Assembly: GCF_007004065.1 (NCBI RefSeq)
Contig: NZ_VFSV01000020.1
Span: 1-59,900 of the forward strand
Direction: 5' to 3'
Origin: Palleronia caenipelagi
GTDB lineage: Bacteria; Pseudomonadota; Alphaproteobacteria; Rhodobacterales; Rhodobacteraceae
DNA length: 59,900 bases
Both the position numbers and the translations under genes were made by a program. Numbering within the stretch: the first letter of the stretch is position 1; every line of letters begins with the position of its first letter. The notes beneath the pieces are model-generated. The model searched no databases. It saw only the letters and a program-made list of their open reading frames with translations, and was not told the DNA's origin. Shown here in pieces: positions 1 to 8,501 of this stretch.

Positions 1-278
1 CAGAAGTTTCCCTTTGCGGCCTCCGCCAGGATCAGCTTGTCCAGGGTCAGATCCGAAACAGCCTTGCGCAGCCGCTCATTCTCTTTCTGAAGACGCTTTA
101 GTTCCTTCAATTGGTCCGTGCCCATTCCACCGTACTTTTTCTTCCAGCGGTAGAACGTCTGTTCAGTCACGCCGATCTGGCGGATCGCATCCAGACGCGG
201 CATCCCTTGCCCCGTCAGAACCTCAACCTGCCGTAACTTCGTAACAATCTCTTCTGGCTTTGGTCGCTTGTTTGCCAT
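1..278 (-). CDS. IS3-family transposase OrfA, N-terminal part
   Basis: The minus strand from the ATG at 276-278 reads MANKRPKPEEIVTKLRQ and continues to the window edge without a stop. The first half carries a helix-turn-helix typical of IS3 OrfA, with the family signature TEQTFYRWKKKYGG near residues 39-52. A leucine-rich stretch after residue 58 looks like the usual dimerising coiled coil. OrfA binds the IS ends and is normally joined to the OrfB integrase by a -1 frameshift. A GGAGG sits 8 bases before the start. This gene does not appear as a clean open frame because it runs off the edge. Confidence 0.85.
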   Translation of the reverse strand, partial: MANKRPKPEEIVTKLRQVEVLTGQGMPRLDAIRQIGVTEQTFYRWKKKYGGMGTDQLKELKRLQKENERLRKAVSDLTLDKLILAEAAKGNF

Positions 279-333
279 CTGTTTCCTCCGTTTTCCTAAC
301 ATAGCGGAGGACCACTTCAGTGGGGGAAGACCA
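1..333 (-). mobile_element. IS3-family insertion sequence, partial
   Basis: The left edge of the window lies inside an IS3-type element transcribed leftward. It holds the first 92 codons of orfA and the upstream end of the element. IS3 ends begin with TG; read on the minus strand the likely end starts TGGTCTTCCCCCACTGAAG, which puts the boundary near 333. This end position is inferred. The portal reading frame resumes immediately afterwards, so the element sits inside that gene. The orfB part, the other end and any target duplication are outside the window. Confidence 0.8.
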
Positions 334-1811
334 CAAGAGAACTGAAGGAGGTCCAGTCCGCGCCCGAGGTGGGCAGCGTCCGGCAGTTTGGCCGCGCCTT
401 CGCCGCCCAGGGCATCTATCCCGACCGGCTGGCGCAGATCCTGCTCGCGGCAGAGATGGGCGATCCGCGGGCCTATTTCGAGCTGGCGGAGGATATGGAG
501 GAGAAAGACCTCCATTACGCGGCCGTGCTGGGCGTGCGCAAACGCGCGATCCGCAGCCTCGATCTGATCGTCGAGGCGGGCGATGACACCGATGCCGCCA
601 ATGATGCCGCCGATCTGGTGCGCGAGGAGCTGTCGGGCCCGGCGGTGCGCGAGGCACTCCTCGATATGCTCGATGCGGTCGGCAAGGGGATGTCGATCTG
701 TGAGATCGTCTGGAAGGGCGCGCGGGTCGAGGCCATCGAATGGCGGCCGCTGGCGTGGTTCGACATCGACGTGGAGACCGGAACGGCCCTCAGCCTTGCA
801 GGAGACGGCGCGCCGCTCTTGCCCGACAAATACGTGATCCACGTCGCTAAGACCAAATCCGGCCTGCCGGTCCGGGGTGGGCTTGCGCGGCTCTGCGCCT
901 GGGCGTGGATGTTCAAGAACTGGGAAGTGAAGGACTGGGCGGTCTTTCTGGAGGCCTATGGCCATCCTCTGCGCCTCGGCAAATACGATCCGAACACGAC
1001 CTCGCCGGAAGACCGGCGGACGCTGTTGCGGGCGCTGAAGATGATGGGGACCGACATGGCGGCGATCATCCCCCATGGCATGGAGGCCGAGGTGATCGCG
1101 GCCAGCGTCTCAGGGACGGTCGATGCCTATGAGCGCGCCGCGCGCTGGTGGGACGAGCAGATCTCCAAAGGCGTGCTCGGTCAGGTGGCCACCACCGATG
1201 CCATTGCCGGGGGCCATGCCGTGGGCAAGATCCACGAGCAGGTGCGTGACGATATCCGCGATGCCGATGCGGAGCAGCTCGCGACGACCGTCATGCGCGA
1301 CCTTGCCCGGCCGCTTGTGCATCACAATCTCGGTCCGGGCGTGGCGCTGCCGCGCGTCCGGTTTGCCCCGCCCGAGCGGGTCGATCCCGATCATCTGCTG
1401 CGGCTGATGGAAGTGGCCGGCCCGGCGGGGCTGCAGATCGCCACGGCCGATATTTACCGCGCCTTCTCGATCCGGCGCCCCGATGACGAGGACGAGGTGC
1501 TGCGCTTTCCGGCGAAGACCGGGACTGTCGACCCGCCCGGGGCACCGGGAGAGCGGCAGCTGGCCTCCCGCCAGACCGGCGGGGATCCGGTCGGGGAGCT
1601 GACAGAGCAGCTGCGGGCCAGCGGCGCCCTCAGCGTGGCGGTGGACGCCGATCTCTCCGCGCTTCTGGCCCGGATCCGCGATGCCGGCAGTTTCACCGAG
1701 GCGCTGGCGATCCTCGCGGCGCTCGAAGGCGAGAGCCTGACGCCGGAGCTGCGCGCGCTGCTCGCCCGATCGATCTTCAATGCCCGCCTCGGCGGCAGCA
1801 TGGGGCTCTGA
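334..1811 (+). pseudogene. Portal protein, Mu gp29-like (DUF935), 5' end removed by IS
   Basis: This is the portal family that forms the DNA entry ring at the capsid vertex. The product aligns along its length with the intact 513-residue portal at 42342. Shared stretches include ELAEDMEEKD, VLGVRKRA and the later EDRRTLLRALK. The reading frame is already coding-like at 334 (residues TRELKEVQ), just after the IS end, and only about 15 N-terminal residues appear to be missing. A GTG at 369 is the first conventional start but cuts into the conserved N-terminus. The insertion removes the native start, so the gene is probably inactive unless read from the IS. Confidence 0.8.
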
Positions 1812-1812
1812 G

Positions 1813-3159
1813 ATGGAGGGGCCGGATGTTGGGCCGGGCGTTGGGCTGAAGCCGCTGCTCCCCGAGGAGGCGCTGGCGTATTTTCGGTCGAAGGGGCTGG
1901 CTCCGCCCGATGACCGGTTCGATTACCGCGATGTCTGGCAACAGGAGCATGCGCGCAGTTTCGTGGTCGCCAAGGCGATGCAGGACGATGTGCTGACGAC
2001 CATCCGCGACAGCCTGACCGCAGCCATGGTGGACGGGACCCTGCTTGAAGACTGGAAAGCCAGCCTGAAGCCCACGTTGCAGGAGGCCGGCTGGTGGGGC
2101 GACAGTCTGATCGAGGATCCGCGCACCGGCGAGATCGAGACGGTGCGCCTTGGATCCGACCGGCGGCTGCGGGTGATCTCCGACACCAATATGCGCAGCG
2201 CGCTGGCCGCCGGCCGCTGGGCCCGGATTGACCGCACCAAACGCGCTTTCCCCTATCTGGGCTATCGCCAGATCGACCGGCCCACGAAGCGCGAGGAGCA
2301 CAAGCGCTTTGACGGGCTTGTGCGCCCGGTGGATGATCCGGTCTGGGCGCAGATCTACCCACCCAATGGCTGGTTCTGCAAATGCGCGGTCTTCCAGATC
2401 ACCCAGGGCCAGATCGACCGGGGCGAGTTCACGGTTTCACCGCCCTTTGATCTCGACGAGGTCGCCGTGCCCAATCCCCGGCGCGGACCCGAGGACGTGG
2501 TCCCGGATGGCGTCGATCCGGCTTTTGACGGCAATCCCGGCCGGGACTGGCTCGACATGGAGCGCCGGATGGACCGGATCGCCGGGGACGACCGGCCTGC
2601 CGGTCATCAGGCCCGCATCGGTCTTGCGGCCCAGCTGCGCCAGAACATCCTCTTCGAGGGCTTCGAGCGTGGCGCCTTCCTCACCCCGGAGGGCCGGATC
2701 TTCGCGCCGGTTCAGGCAACGAAGGCCCGGCCGTCCCGTCTCAGGGGGCTGCCGCCGGAACTGGAGCTGCCGCCCGGCTCCAGCTTTATTCACTCCCATC
2801 CGTCCGAGCGGCCCCTTTCGCCACAGGATCTGGCCTCGGCGATCGACTATCAGCTCGCCGACGTCACGGCCGTCACACCCGCCGGCAACGTGTATCAGGC
2901 GCGTCCCCGTCTGCGCGACAGGGTCTTGCTCGACCGGAGCCTGACCGACTTCCTCACCGAGATCTCCGCCGGCTGGTCAGTGCCCTATCTCGACGGGCTC
3001 GGAGATCTGGAACGCGAGGTCCTCATCCAGCATGCCCGGCTGCGCTGGCTGGACCGGCAGGGTATAATCGCGTATTCTTATGACGTGTCCGGCTGGGTCC
3101 ATCGCCTGTTTGCGGACCGCGCCGCGCTTCTGGAGGTGCTCGACGATGTTCATCGATGA
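1813..3159 (+). CDS. Minor head protein MuF (gp30-like) with C-terminal JAB-like domain
   Basis: The first 260 residues match the Mu gpF/gp30 head-morphogenesis family, with the typical R-x-I-x-x-T-N motif near residue 120 and a CKC-type segment after the NGWFCKC motif. The ATG at 1813 directly follows the portal stop, so I prefer it to upstream in-frame starts. The last 180 residues are an extra domain absent from the second MuF at 43876. This domain has H327-S-H329-P, then S336 and D339, which resembles the JAMM/MPN metalloprotease motif HxH-x6/7-S-x2-D. Fusion of MuF to variable effector domains is a known polymorphic-toxin arrangement. The enzymatic role is inferred from the motif only. 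Confidence 0.75.
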   Translation: MEGPDVGPGVGLKPLLPEEALAYFRSKGLAPPDDRFDYRDVWQQEHARSFVVAKAMQDDVLTTIRDSLTAAMVDGTLLEDWKASLKPTLQEAGWWGDSLIEDPRTGEIETVRLGSDRRLRVISDTNMRSALAAGRWARIDRTKRAFPYLGYRQIDRPTKREEHKRFDGLVRPVDDPVWAQIYPPNGWFCKCAVFQITQGQIDRGEFTVSPPFDLDEVAVPNPRRGPEDVVPDGVDPAFDGNPGRDWLDMERRMDRIAGDDRPAGHQARIGLAAQLRQNILFEGFERGAFLTPEGRIFAPVQATKARPSRLRGLPPELELPPGSSFIHSHPSERPLSPQDLASAIDYQLADVTAVTPAGNVYQARPRLRDRVLLDRSLTDFLTEISAGWSVPYLDGLGDLEREVLIQHARLRWLDRQGIIAYSYDVSGWVHRLFADRAALLEVLDDVHR

Positions 3160-3343
3160 AAGTCTCGACATGGACAAAGTCGGCGATGTCCGCATCGCGC
3201 TGGCCGAAGCCCGGGAAGAGCTGGAGCGGGCCAGAGGGCTGCCCGGTGAGACGCGCACCCTCGGCGCGATCAGGTTTCTCGAACTTCGTCTCCAGAGCCT
3301 CGACGGCGATACCCCCAAAAAATCGCCACAGAGCGCCGCGTGA
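3146..3343 (+). CDS. Small acidic helical protein after MuF
   Basis: A 65-residue product begins at an ATG that overlaps the last 14 bases of the MuF gene. It is charged and predicted helical (for example VRIALAEAREELERARG near residues 15-31) and has no membrane segment. I recognise no family. Its position just behind the variable C-terminal domain of MuF is where an immunity partner would be expected in a MuF toxin locus, but it could equally be a small head-assembly protein. The second prophage has no counterpart. Confidence 0.6.
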   Translation: MFIDESLDMDKVGDVRIALAEAREELERARGLPGETRTLGAIRFLELRLQSLDGDTPKKSPQSAA

Positions 3344-3454
3344 CCCTCTGGGGGCCTGTCCCCCGTAAAACTCCAAACCCCCCATTTTTGAAAGCGCTCA
3401 GGCAAAATTAAAAACGGTCTGGCGCGTCCCCTCGGATGACAGATCGAAGACCCG

Positions 3455-3483
3455 CCCGGTGAAGCCCTTCACCGGGCCTTTTT
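3455..3483 (+). terminator. Rho-independent terminator between MuF and protease genes
   Basis: The arms CCCGGTGAAG (3455-3464) and CTTCACCGGG (3467-3476) are perfectly complementary and are followed by CCTTTTTGCG. In practice the loop would be four bases with a nine-pair stem. It separates the upstream head genes from the protease/capsid block and argues that the protease gene starts downstream of it. Confidence 0.8.
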
Positions 3484-3533
3484 GCGTCCACCCGCGCCAG
3501 AACCCCCTCATCACCACGAGGGAGAGAGGGGCT

Positions 3534-4583
3534 TTGGGATCCGACGCCACACTCACACGCCAGACCGCCGCGGCCATCGATGTGACGGACGCGCCATCGG
3601 AGATCGAACTGATGCCGGTGGGCCGCTTCACCCTGGCCGACAGCCGGGGCGCGTTTCATCTCGATCCCGCCCGGGCCGGGCAGGTTCTGGCAAGCTCTCT
3701 GGCCGCAAAGCCGGGGGGCGTGCTGCCGATCGATTTCGGCCACGGGATCGCCGGGCGGGCCGAGAAGCGCAGCGATGCCGCGGGCTGGATCACCGGGCTC
3801 AGGGTCGCGGGCAACCGGGTGCTGGCCGCCGTCGACTGGACACCGGCCGGTGCAGAGGCGCTCCGCAGCCGCGCCTATCGGTTCTTCTCTCCCGATTTCT
3901 ACAACACCCCCGACCGCTCGGTCGTGCGGATCGCAGGCGGGGGGCTGACCAATGACCCCGCCATTCCCACCCTGAGACAACTTGCCAGCAAGGAGGCAGA
4001 GACAATGGACTTCCGCGCAAAGATCGCGGCCGCCCTCGGACTTTCCGGGGACGCAGACGACGCGGCGGTGATTGCCGCCGCCGAACACTCGGTCGAGACC
4101 GTCGCCGCAACCGGCCGGGTTCTGGCCTCCCTCACCGAAGCCGCTGGCCTTGAGACCATGGACGATGAGGCCGTCCGTCAGCTCTGCACGCGCCTGAAGG
4201 CGCCGGGGGTTGAGGCAAACCTCGCCGAGTTCGTCCCCATGACCGCCTTTGAGGACGTCAAGCGGCAGCTGGCCTCACTGGAAGCCGAGCGCGCGATCGA
4301 CAAGGCCGATACGCTGATCGCGGGCGGGCTGGAGAGCGGCAAGCTGACCCCCGCCATGGAAGGCTGGGCGCGGCAGCTCGCCACCCGCAATATGGCCGAT
4401 CTCGAGGCCTATCTCGACGCGGCGACGCCGGTCCTGCCGCAAGGCCGGGCGCCGGTGCCCGACAAGGCCGCGACGAGCCCCGACGGGCTCTCGGAGATCG
4501 AGCGCCAGCTCTGCTCGCAGATGGGCCTTGAGCCCGAGGCCTTCATCGCCACCCGCAAAACCCTGACCGAGGAGGCACGCTGA
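3534..4583 (+). CDS. Head maturation protease/scaffold, Mu gpI-like
   Basis: A 349-residue product of the Mu gpI family, which combines a prohead serine protease with the scaffold. The N-terminal half carries the family pattern LPIDFGHG followed by AAGWITGL, and the second half is helical and glutamate-rich like a scaffold. The open frame extends upstream to 3459, but that part is the terminator hairpin. The TTG at 3534 has a strong purine tract (GAGGGAGAGAGG) just before it and is the most likely start. The stop overlaps the ATG of the next gene. An internal ATG at 4005 could start a free scaffold protein, as in Mu gpZ. Confidence 0.8.
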   Translation: MGSDATLTRQTAAAIDVTDAPSEIELMPVGRFTLADSRGAFHLDPARAGQVLASSLAAKPGGVLPIDFGHGIAGRAEKRSDAAGWITGLRVAGNRVLAAVDWTPAGAEALRSRAYRFFSPDFYNTPDRSVVRIAGGGLTNDPAIPTLRQLASKEAETMDFRAKIAAALGLSGDADDAAVIAAAEHSVETVAATGRVLASLTEAAGLETMDDEAVRQLCTRLKAPGVEANLAEFVPMTAFEDVKRQLASLEAERAIDKADTLIAGGLESGKLTPAMEGWARQLATRNMADLEAYLDAATPVLPQGRAPVPDKAATSPDGLSEIERQLCSQMGLEPEAFIATRKTLTEEAR

Positions 4584-4969
4584 TGCCGAAGACCGACACG
4601 CGCATGCCGCTCGAGCTGACCGGCGCCGAGCAGTTTCTCGATCCCGTCGCCGCGGGCGCCGTGATCCTCACCGGGGCGCTTGTCGCCCTCGATGCCGCCG
4701 GCAATGCCGTGCCCGCTGATCCGGCCCAGCCAAAGATGCGCGGTGTGGCGCTGGGGGGCGCCGACAATACCGGCGGCGCAGCCGGGGATCTCGAGGTCCC
4801 TATCCGTCGCGGCACATGGCTTTTGAAGAATGACGGCTCGCTCACCCGCACCGCCATCGGCAGCCCCGCCTTCATCGTCGATGACGAGACCGTCGGCGCG
4901 GCCGGCACGCTTGTCGCCGGCACCTGCCTCGATGTGCGCCCCGAAGGCGTCACCGTCGCTCTCGCCTGA
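4583..4969 (+). CDS. Capsid decoration/cement-like protein
   Basis: A 128-residue protein placed between protease and major capsid, the usual position of a decoration protein in Mu-like and lambdoid phages. It is rich in Ala, Gly, Thr and Val and looks all-beta, with repeated short strands such as GAVILTGALVALDAAG and a late VPIRRGTWLL segment. This resembles DUF2190-type cement proteins. The call rests on position and composition, not on a diagnostic motif. The start overlaps the protease stop (ATGA type). The second prophage has no equivalent gene here. Confidence 0.6.
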   Translation: MPKTDTRMPLELTGAEQFLDPVAAGAVILTGALVALDAAGNAVPADPAQPKMRGVALGGADNTGGAAGDLEVPIRRGTWLLKNDGSLTRTAIGSPAFIVDDETVGAAGTLVAGTCLDVRPEGVTVALA

Positions 4970-4986
4970 TCCCGGAGATCCCGATC

Positions 4987-5883
4987 ATGAACATCACCAA
5001 AGCGGCACTGGCGGCGCTGAACACCGCCTTTAACACCACCTTCAACACCACGCTGACCGACACACCCTCCACGTGGATGAAGGTCGCCATGCGGGTGCCG
5101 TCGAGCACCCGGACGCAGGCCTATCCGAAGCTCTCCGAGATCAAGGGCATGCGCGAGTGGATCGGGGAGCGCCATGTCCAGCGCCTGACCACCGATGGCT
5201 TCACCATCACCAACCGCAAGTTCGAGAACACGATCGCGGTCTCGGCTGATGACATCGCCGACGATCAGGTGGGGCTCTTCTCCTCGCTGGTGGCGGATTT
5301 CGCGCAGGCGGCGGCGGAGCTGCCCGATGAGCTGGTCTTCGATCAGCTGGAGATGGGCTTCGACACCAACCATTATGACGAGCAGTTCTTCTTCGACCCC
5401 GACCATCCGGTCAGCGACGAGTTCGGCACGATGCGCTCGGTCTCGAACTACACCGACGGGGCGGGCCCGGCCTGGTATCTCATCGACACCACCCGGTCGA
5501 TGAAGCCGCTGATCTTTCAGGACCGCGAAGCGCCGAAGATCACGCCGAAGACCTCGCTCACCGACGACAATGTCTTCGAGCGCGACGAGTTTCTCTGGGG
5601 CGCCAAACGGCGCTGCGCGGCGGGCTTCGGCGCCTGGCAGCTGATCCACGCCTCCAAAGCGGCGCTGACGCCCGCGAGCTACGCCGCCGCCCGCCAGACC
5701 ATGCTGGAGATGCGCGGCGAGAACGGACGCAAGATCAACCTGCGCCCGAACCTCCTCGTGGTCAGCCCCGGCAATGAAGGCGCGGCCCGCGAGATCCTTA
5801 TGGCCGAGCGCAATGCCGCAGGCGCCACCAATATCTGGCGCAACTCCGCCGAGCTGCACGTGGAAAGCCGCCTGACGCTCTGA
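4987..5883 (+). CDS. Major capsid protein, Mu gpT-like
   Basis: A 298-residue product that aligns along its length with the capsid gene of the second prophage (46626). Shared landmarks are the REWIG motif followed by F/YQITN-type strands, the FFDxDHPV motif, and the KPLIFQxRxxPxxxxKT segment. These are hallmarks of the Mu gpT major head subunit, which builds the icosahedral shell. A ribosome site (GGAG) lies about 8 bases before the ATG. The N-terminus is unusual in using a 12-base repeat that encodes FNTTFNTT. Translation is separate from the upstream gene, suiting high expression. Confidence 0.9.
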   Translation: MNITKAALAALNTAFNTTFNTTLTDTPSTWMKVAMRVPSSTRTQAYPKLSEIKGMREWIGERHVQRLTTDGFTITNRKFENTIAVSADDIADDQVGLFSSLVADFAQAAAELPDELVFDQLEMGFDTNHYDEQFFFDPDHPVSDEFGTMRSVSNYTDGAGPAWYLIDTTRSMKPLIFQDREAPKITPKTSLTDDNVFERDEFLWGAKRRCAAGFGAWQLIHASKAALTPASYAAARQTMLEMRGENGRKINLRPNLLVVSPGNEGAAREILMAERNAAGATNIWRNSAELHVESRLTL

Positions 5884-5900
5884 ACCTGACCCACCGCGCG

Positions 5901-5924
5901 CCGGGCCGGTCTGATCCGGCCCGG
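5901..5924 (+). terminator. GC-rich hairpin after the capsid gene
   Basis: The arms CCGGGCCGG and CCGGCCCGG pair perfectly over nine bases around a six-base loop (TCTGAT). The hairpin lies 18 bases after the capsid stop and is followed by GGACCCTTTCTG, not a clean T run. It probably protects the capsid message or attenuates transcription into the lower-expressed connector and tail genes. Confidence 0.6.
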
Positions 5925-5950
5925 GGACCCTTTCTGACCGGAGACACGCC

Positions 5951-6181
5951 ATGCCCCCCCGCAAAACCCAAGAGACCCCCGCTGCGACCAAAGCCAAAGA
6001 CGCCGAAGCGCCTGAGGGCCCGACCTTTGAGATCACCTGCCTGCAAAAAGCCGGGCGCCGCCGCGCCGGGCGCAGCTGGCCGGCCGGGACCACCGTCCTG
6101 CCCGTCGATGCGCTGAGCGACGCGGACCGGGCCGCGCTGGAGGCTGATCCGTTCTTCACCCTGCTCGAAGTCGCGGGCTAA
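5951..6181 (+). CDS. Small head-tail protein, FluMu/HI1506-like
   Basis: A 76-residue protein with a Lys/Ala/Pro-rich disordered N-terminus and a short folded C-terminal part (residues 28-76). The C-terminus resembles the N-terminal FluMu domain of the longer protein at 47562, which occupies the same place after the capsid gene. A clear GGAG ribosome site precedes the ATG. The exact role is unknown; Mu gp35 and HI1506 relatives sit here in Mu-like genomes. Confidence 0.6.
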   Translation: MPPRKTQETPAATKAKDAEAPEGPTFEITCLQKAGRRRAGRSWPAGTTVLPVDALSDADRAALEADPFFTLLEVAG

Positions 6182-6184
6182 CCC

Positions 6185-6613
6185 ATGCCCTATGCCAGCG
6201 TCGCGGACCTGCAGGCGGTGATCCCACCGCGCGATCTGGCGCTTCTGTCGGATTTCGAGGGCGGGGCGGAGGCGGCGGATGCCGACCGTCTGGCCCGCGC
6301 CCTCGATGATGCCAGCGCCGAGATCGACAGCTTCATTGCCCGGCAGGTCTCCCTGCCGCTGACCGATCCGCCTCATATCCTCAAGGTCATCTGCCGCGAT
6401 CTGGCCATGTGCCGCCTCTATCTCAACCTCGGACGGCTGAGCGAGACCAACGAGAAGCTGCGCGATCAGGCGATCGGGTGGCTGCGCGATGTCTCGGAGG
6501 GCAAGATCAGCCTTGGCGATGATGACACCCCCGCCACCCCCACCTCGGGCGGGGTCGCGATGTCAGACGGGCCCGAGCGCCGGTTCACGCGCCAGAGCCT
6601 GCGGGGCTACTGA
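6185..6613 (+). CDS. Head completion protein, Mu gp36-like (DUF1320)
   Basis: A 142-residue protein with the DUF1320 opening YASVADLQAVIP, then a helical core with the pattern ALDDASAEIDSFIARQVSLPL. The second prophage carries the same family at 48037 (ALDYASGEIDSYLAARYTLPL). These proteins belong to the connector region and close the capsid after packaging. The stop overlaps the start of the next gene by one base. Confidence 0.85.
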   Translation: MPYASVADLQAVIPPRDLALLSDFEGGAEAADADRLARALDDASAEIDSFIARQVSLPLTDPPHILKVICRDLAMCRLYLNLGRLSETNEKLRDQAIGWLRDVSEGKISLGDDDTPATPTSGGVAMSDGPERRFTRQSLRGY

Positions 6614-7101
6614 TGGACGCCCGCGCCACCTTCCGCGATGCCGATCTGCGTCGCACGCTCGCCGGGCTTCTGGCGCGCGGTCAGGACCTGACCCCGCTCA
6701 TGGATGCGATCGGCGCCCGGCTCGAACAATCGGCCCGCGACCGCATCGAGGACACGAACCAGTCTCCCGATGGCGTACCCTGGCCCAAATCCTTTCGCGT
6801 GGTGGTCGGTCAGGGCGGCAAAACCCTCTTTGAGACCGGACGGCTCGCCGCCTCGATCACCCATCGCGCCACCTCCCGCGAGACCGAGATCGGCACCAAT
6901 CTCATCTCTGCCGGGGTCCACCAGTTCGGCGCGACCATAACCCCCAAATCGGCAGGCGCCCTGCAGTTCAAACTCGCCGACGGGACCGTGGTCACGGCCG
7001 GCAAGGTCACCATTCCCGCGCGCCCCTATCTTGGCATCTCGGACGCGGATGAGGCGGTCATCGGGGATCTGACCGCGCTCTTTGTCGAAGGATCACTCTG
7101 A
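6613..7101 (+). CDS. Virion morphogenesis protein, Mu gpG-like
   Basis: A 162-residue member of the phage virion morphogenesis (tail completion) family, related to Mu gpG and P2 gpS. The features seen are the helical N-terminus with LLARGQDLTPLMDAIGARLEQSARDRI, the SPDGVPWP turn, and the conserved LFETGRLAASITH and VHQFGATI segments. The C-terminal IPARPYLGISDAD motif is typical. It joins head and tail. The second prophage has the same family at 48479. Confidence 0.85.
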   Translation: MDARATFRDADLRRTLAGLLARGQDLTPLMDAIGARLEQSARDRIEDTNQSPDGVPWPKSFRVVVGQGGKTLFETGRLAASITHRATSRETEIGTNLISAGVHQFGATITPKSAGALQFKLADGTVVTAGKVTIPARPYLGISDADEAVIGDLTALFVEGSL

Positions 7102-7556
7102 TGGCCGAGGGGTTTCTGGATCCTCAGGAGGTGGCCGATCGCATCCGCGCCCGGGTGCCCGCGCTCATCTTCGTGGGCGGGGCGAAGGATCTCGGGAACG
7201 CCACGGCCGAGACGCTCCGCGCACCCTCGGCCTGGGTGATCGTGATGGCCGAGACCGCCGATCCGCCCCGCTACGAGATCTGCGATCTGGTCGAGCAGCC
7301 GGTCACCATCCGCTTTGGCGTGGTGCTCGCGGTCCGCGACATCGCCGACCGCACCGGAGAGGCCGCCCGCGAGGCGCTGGGGCCGGTCCGGGAAGCGCTT
7401 CACCGGGCGCTCACGGGCTGGCAGCCGCTAGGGTCGGGCAGATCCTGCCTCTTTGACCGGGGCTCTCTGGCAAGCGGCATCGGACAGGACGGCATGATGT
7501 TCTGGCAAGACGAATTCCTCGCCTCGTTTGACAGGCGCATCACTCTGGAGGGGTGA
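7101..7556 (+). CDS. Tail terminator-like protein, gp37 family
   Basis: A 151-residue protein in the usual position between gpG and the tail tube. It has a mixed alpha/beta pattern with strands such as SAWVIVMAET and VTIRFGVVLAVRD, typical of tail terminator proteins (Mu gp37/lambda gpU fold) that cap the tail at the capsid end. There is no catalytic motif. Its start overlaps the gpG stop, and its stop is four bases before the tail tube ATG. The functional call is from context and fold-like pattern. Confidence 0.6.
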   Translation: MAEGFLDPQEVADRIRARVPALIFVGGAKDLGNATAETLRAPSAWVIVMAETADPPRYEICDLVEQPVTIRFGVVLAVRDIADRTGEAAREALGPVREALHRALTGWQPLGSGRSCLFDRGSLASGIGQDGMMFWQDEFLASFDRRITLEG

Positions 7557-7560
7557 GACG

Positions 7561-8487
7561 ATGAGCTACAAGCTGCGGATGATCCGCGAGAAGCTGGAAG
7601 CGACCTTCGAGACCGATGCCGGTCCCGGGGCCGCCGACAGCATTCTGTGCCTGAACCTGACCATGCGCGCCCTCGATGGCGACTGGCAGGAGCAGCAATT
7701 CATCAACGGGCCCGAAGGCGCGCAGCCTGAAGATCTCTACAATCTGCACTGCGCCACCGAGTACGACATCGAAGCCGTCCCCGCCGGCACGCCCGGCGAG
7801 GCCCCGGTCTATCGCCAGCTGCTGCTCAGCTCCGGCCTGTCCGAGGTCGTCGTGGCGGGCACCTCCGTCGCCTATACGCCAACCCCGCAGAGCGAGACCC
7901 ATGCCTCGACCACGCTGCAGATGCGCAACGGGCGGATTGTCCAGAACGTGGTCGGCTGCCGGGGCGGCTTTGGCTTTACCGCCGAGGTGCGCCGCCGGGC
8001 GATGTTCAACTTCAACCGCCGGGGCCGCTTCGGAGAGCCCACCGCCTTTGTCCATGAGCCGGGAGACTTCAGCGCCTGGGGCCGCGCGCTCGAATGCCTG
8101 CCCGAGCACATGAATGCCTTCACGCTCGGGGGCACGAAGCTTTGTGTGCGCTCCTTCAGCCTCACCGATGGCCGCCAGCCCGTGGTCGACAAATACATGA
8201 ACTGCGGCGGGGCCGATATCACGGGTCGGCGCTTTACCGGACGGATGACCGTCGAGTGGCCCGATCTCGCCGCCAAGGACCTTATCCTCAATTCCCGCGA
8301 TGTCATCACCGAGCCGCTGATCTTCGAGCTGGGCAAGACGGCCGGGCAAAAACTGCGCCTCACCGGGCCGAAGGTGCAGATCAAGTTCGCCGGCGAAGAA
8401 GAGATCGACCGCGATCTCGGCGCCTCCCTCGATCTCGTCTTCCTGCCCGATCAGGGCGATGACGAGATCCTCCTCGAGTATCTGTGA
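7561..8487 (+). CDS. Major tail tube protein of a long non-contractile tail
   Basis: A 308-residue protein following the terminator gene, in the place of lambda gpV and the GTA tail tube. It is strand-rich, with a repeated immunoglobulin-like or tube-like pattern. Segments such as TSVAYTPTPQSETHASTTLQMRNG and VQNVVGCRGGFGFTAEV are common in siphovirus tube proteins of Rhodobacterales. The open frame extends upstream, but the ATG at 7561 directly follows GGTGAGACG and is the best start. No sheath gene follows, which supports a siphovirus tail. Confidence 0.75.
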   Translation: MSYKLRMIREKLEATFETDAGPGAADSILCLNLTMRALDGDWQEQQFINGPEGAQPEDLYNLHCATEYDIEAVPAGTPGEAPVYRQLLLSSGLSEVVVAGTSVAYTPTPQSETHASTTLQMRNGRIVQNVVGCRGGFGFTAEVRRRAMFNFNRRGRFGEPTAFVHEPGDFSAWGRALECLPEHMNAFTLGGTKLCVRSFSLTDGRQPVVDKYMNCGGADITGRRFTGRMTVEWPDLAAKDLILNSRDVITEPLIFELGKTAGQKLRLTGPKVQIKFAGEEEIDRDLGASLDLVFLPDQGDDEILLEYL

Positions 8488-8501
8488 CCCGGAGGCGGCC
8501 C

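Noticed and set aside
3459-3533. Upstream start for the left protease
   Set aside because: This part is the terminator hairpin; the TTG at 3534 has the ribosome site.
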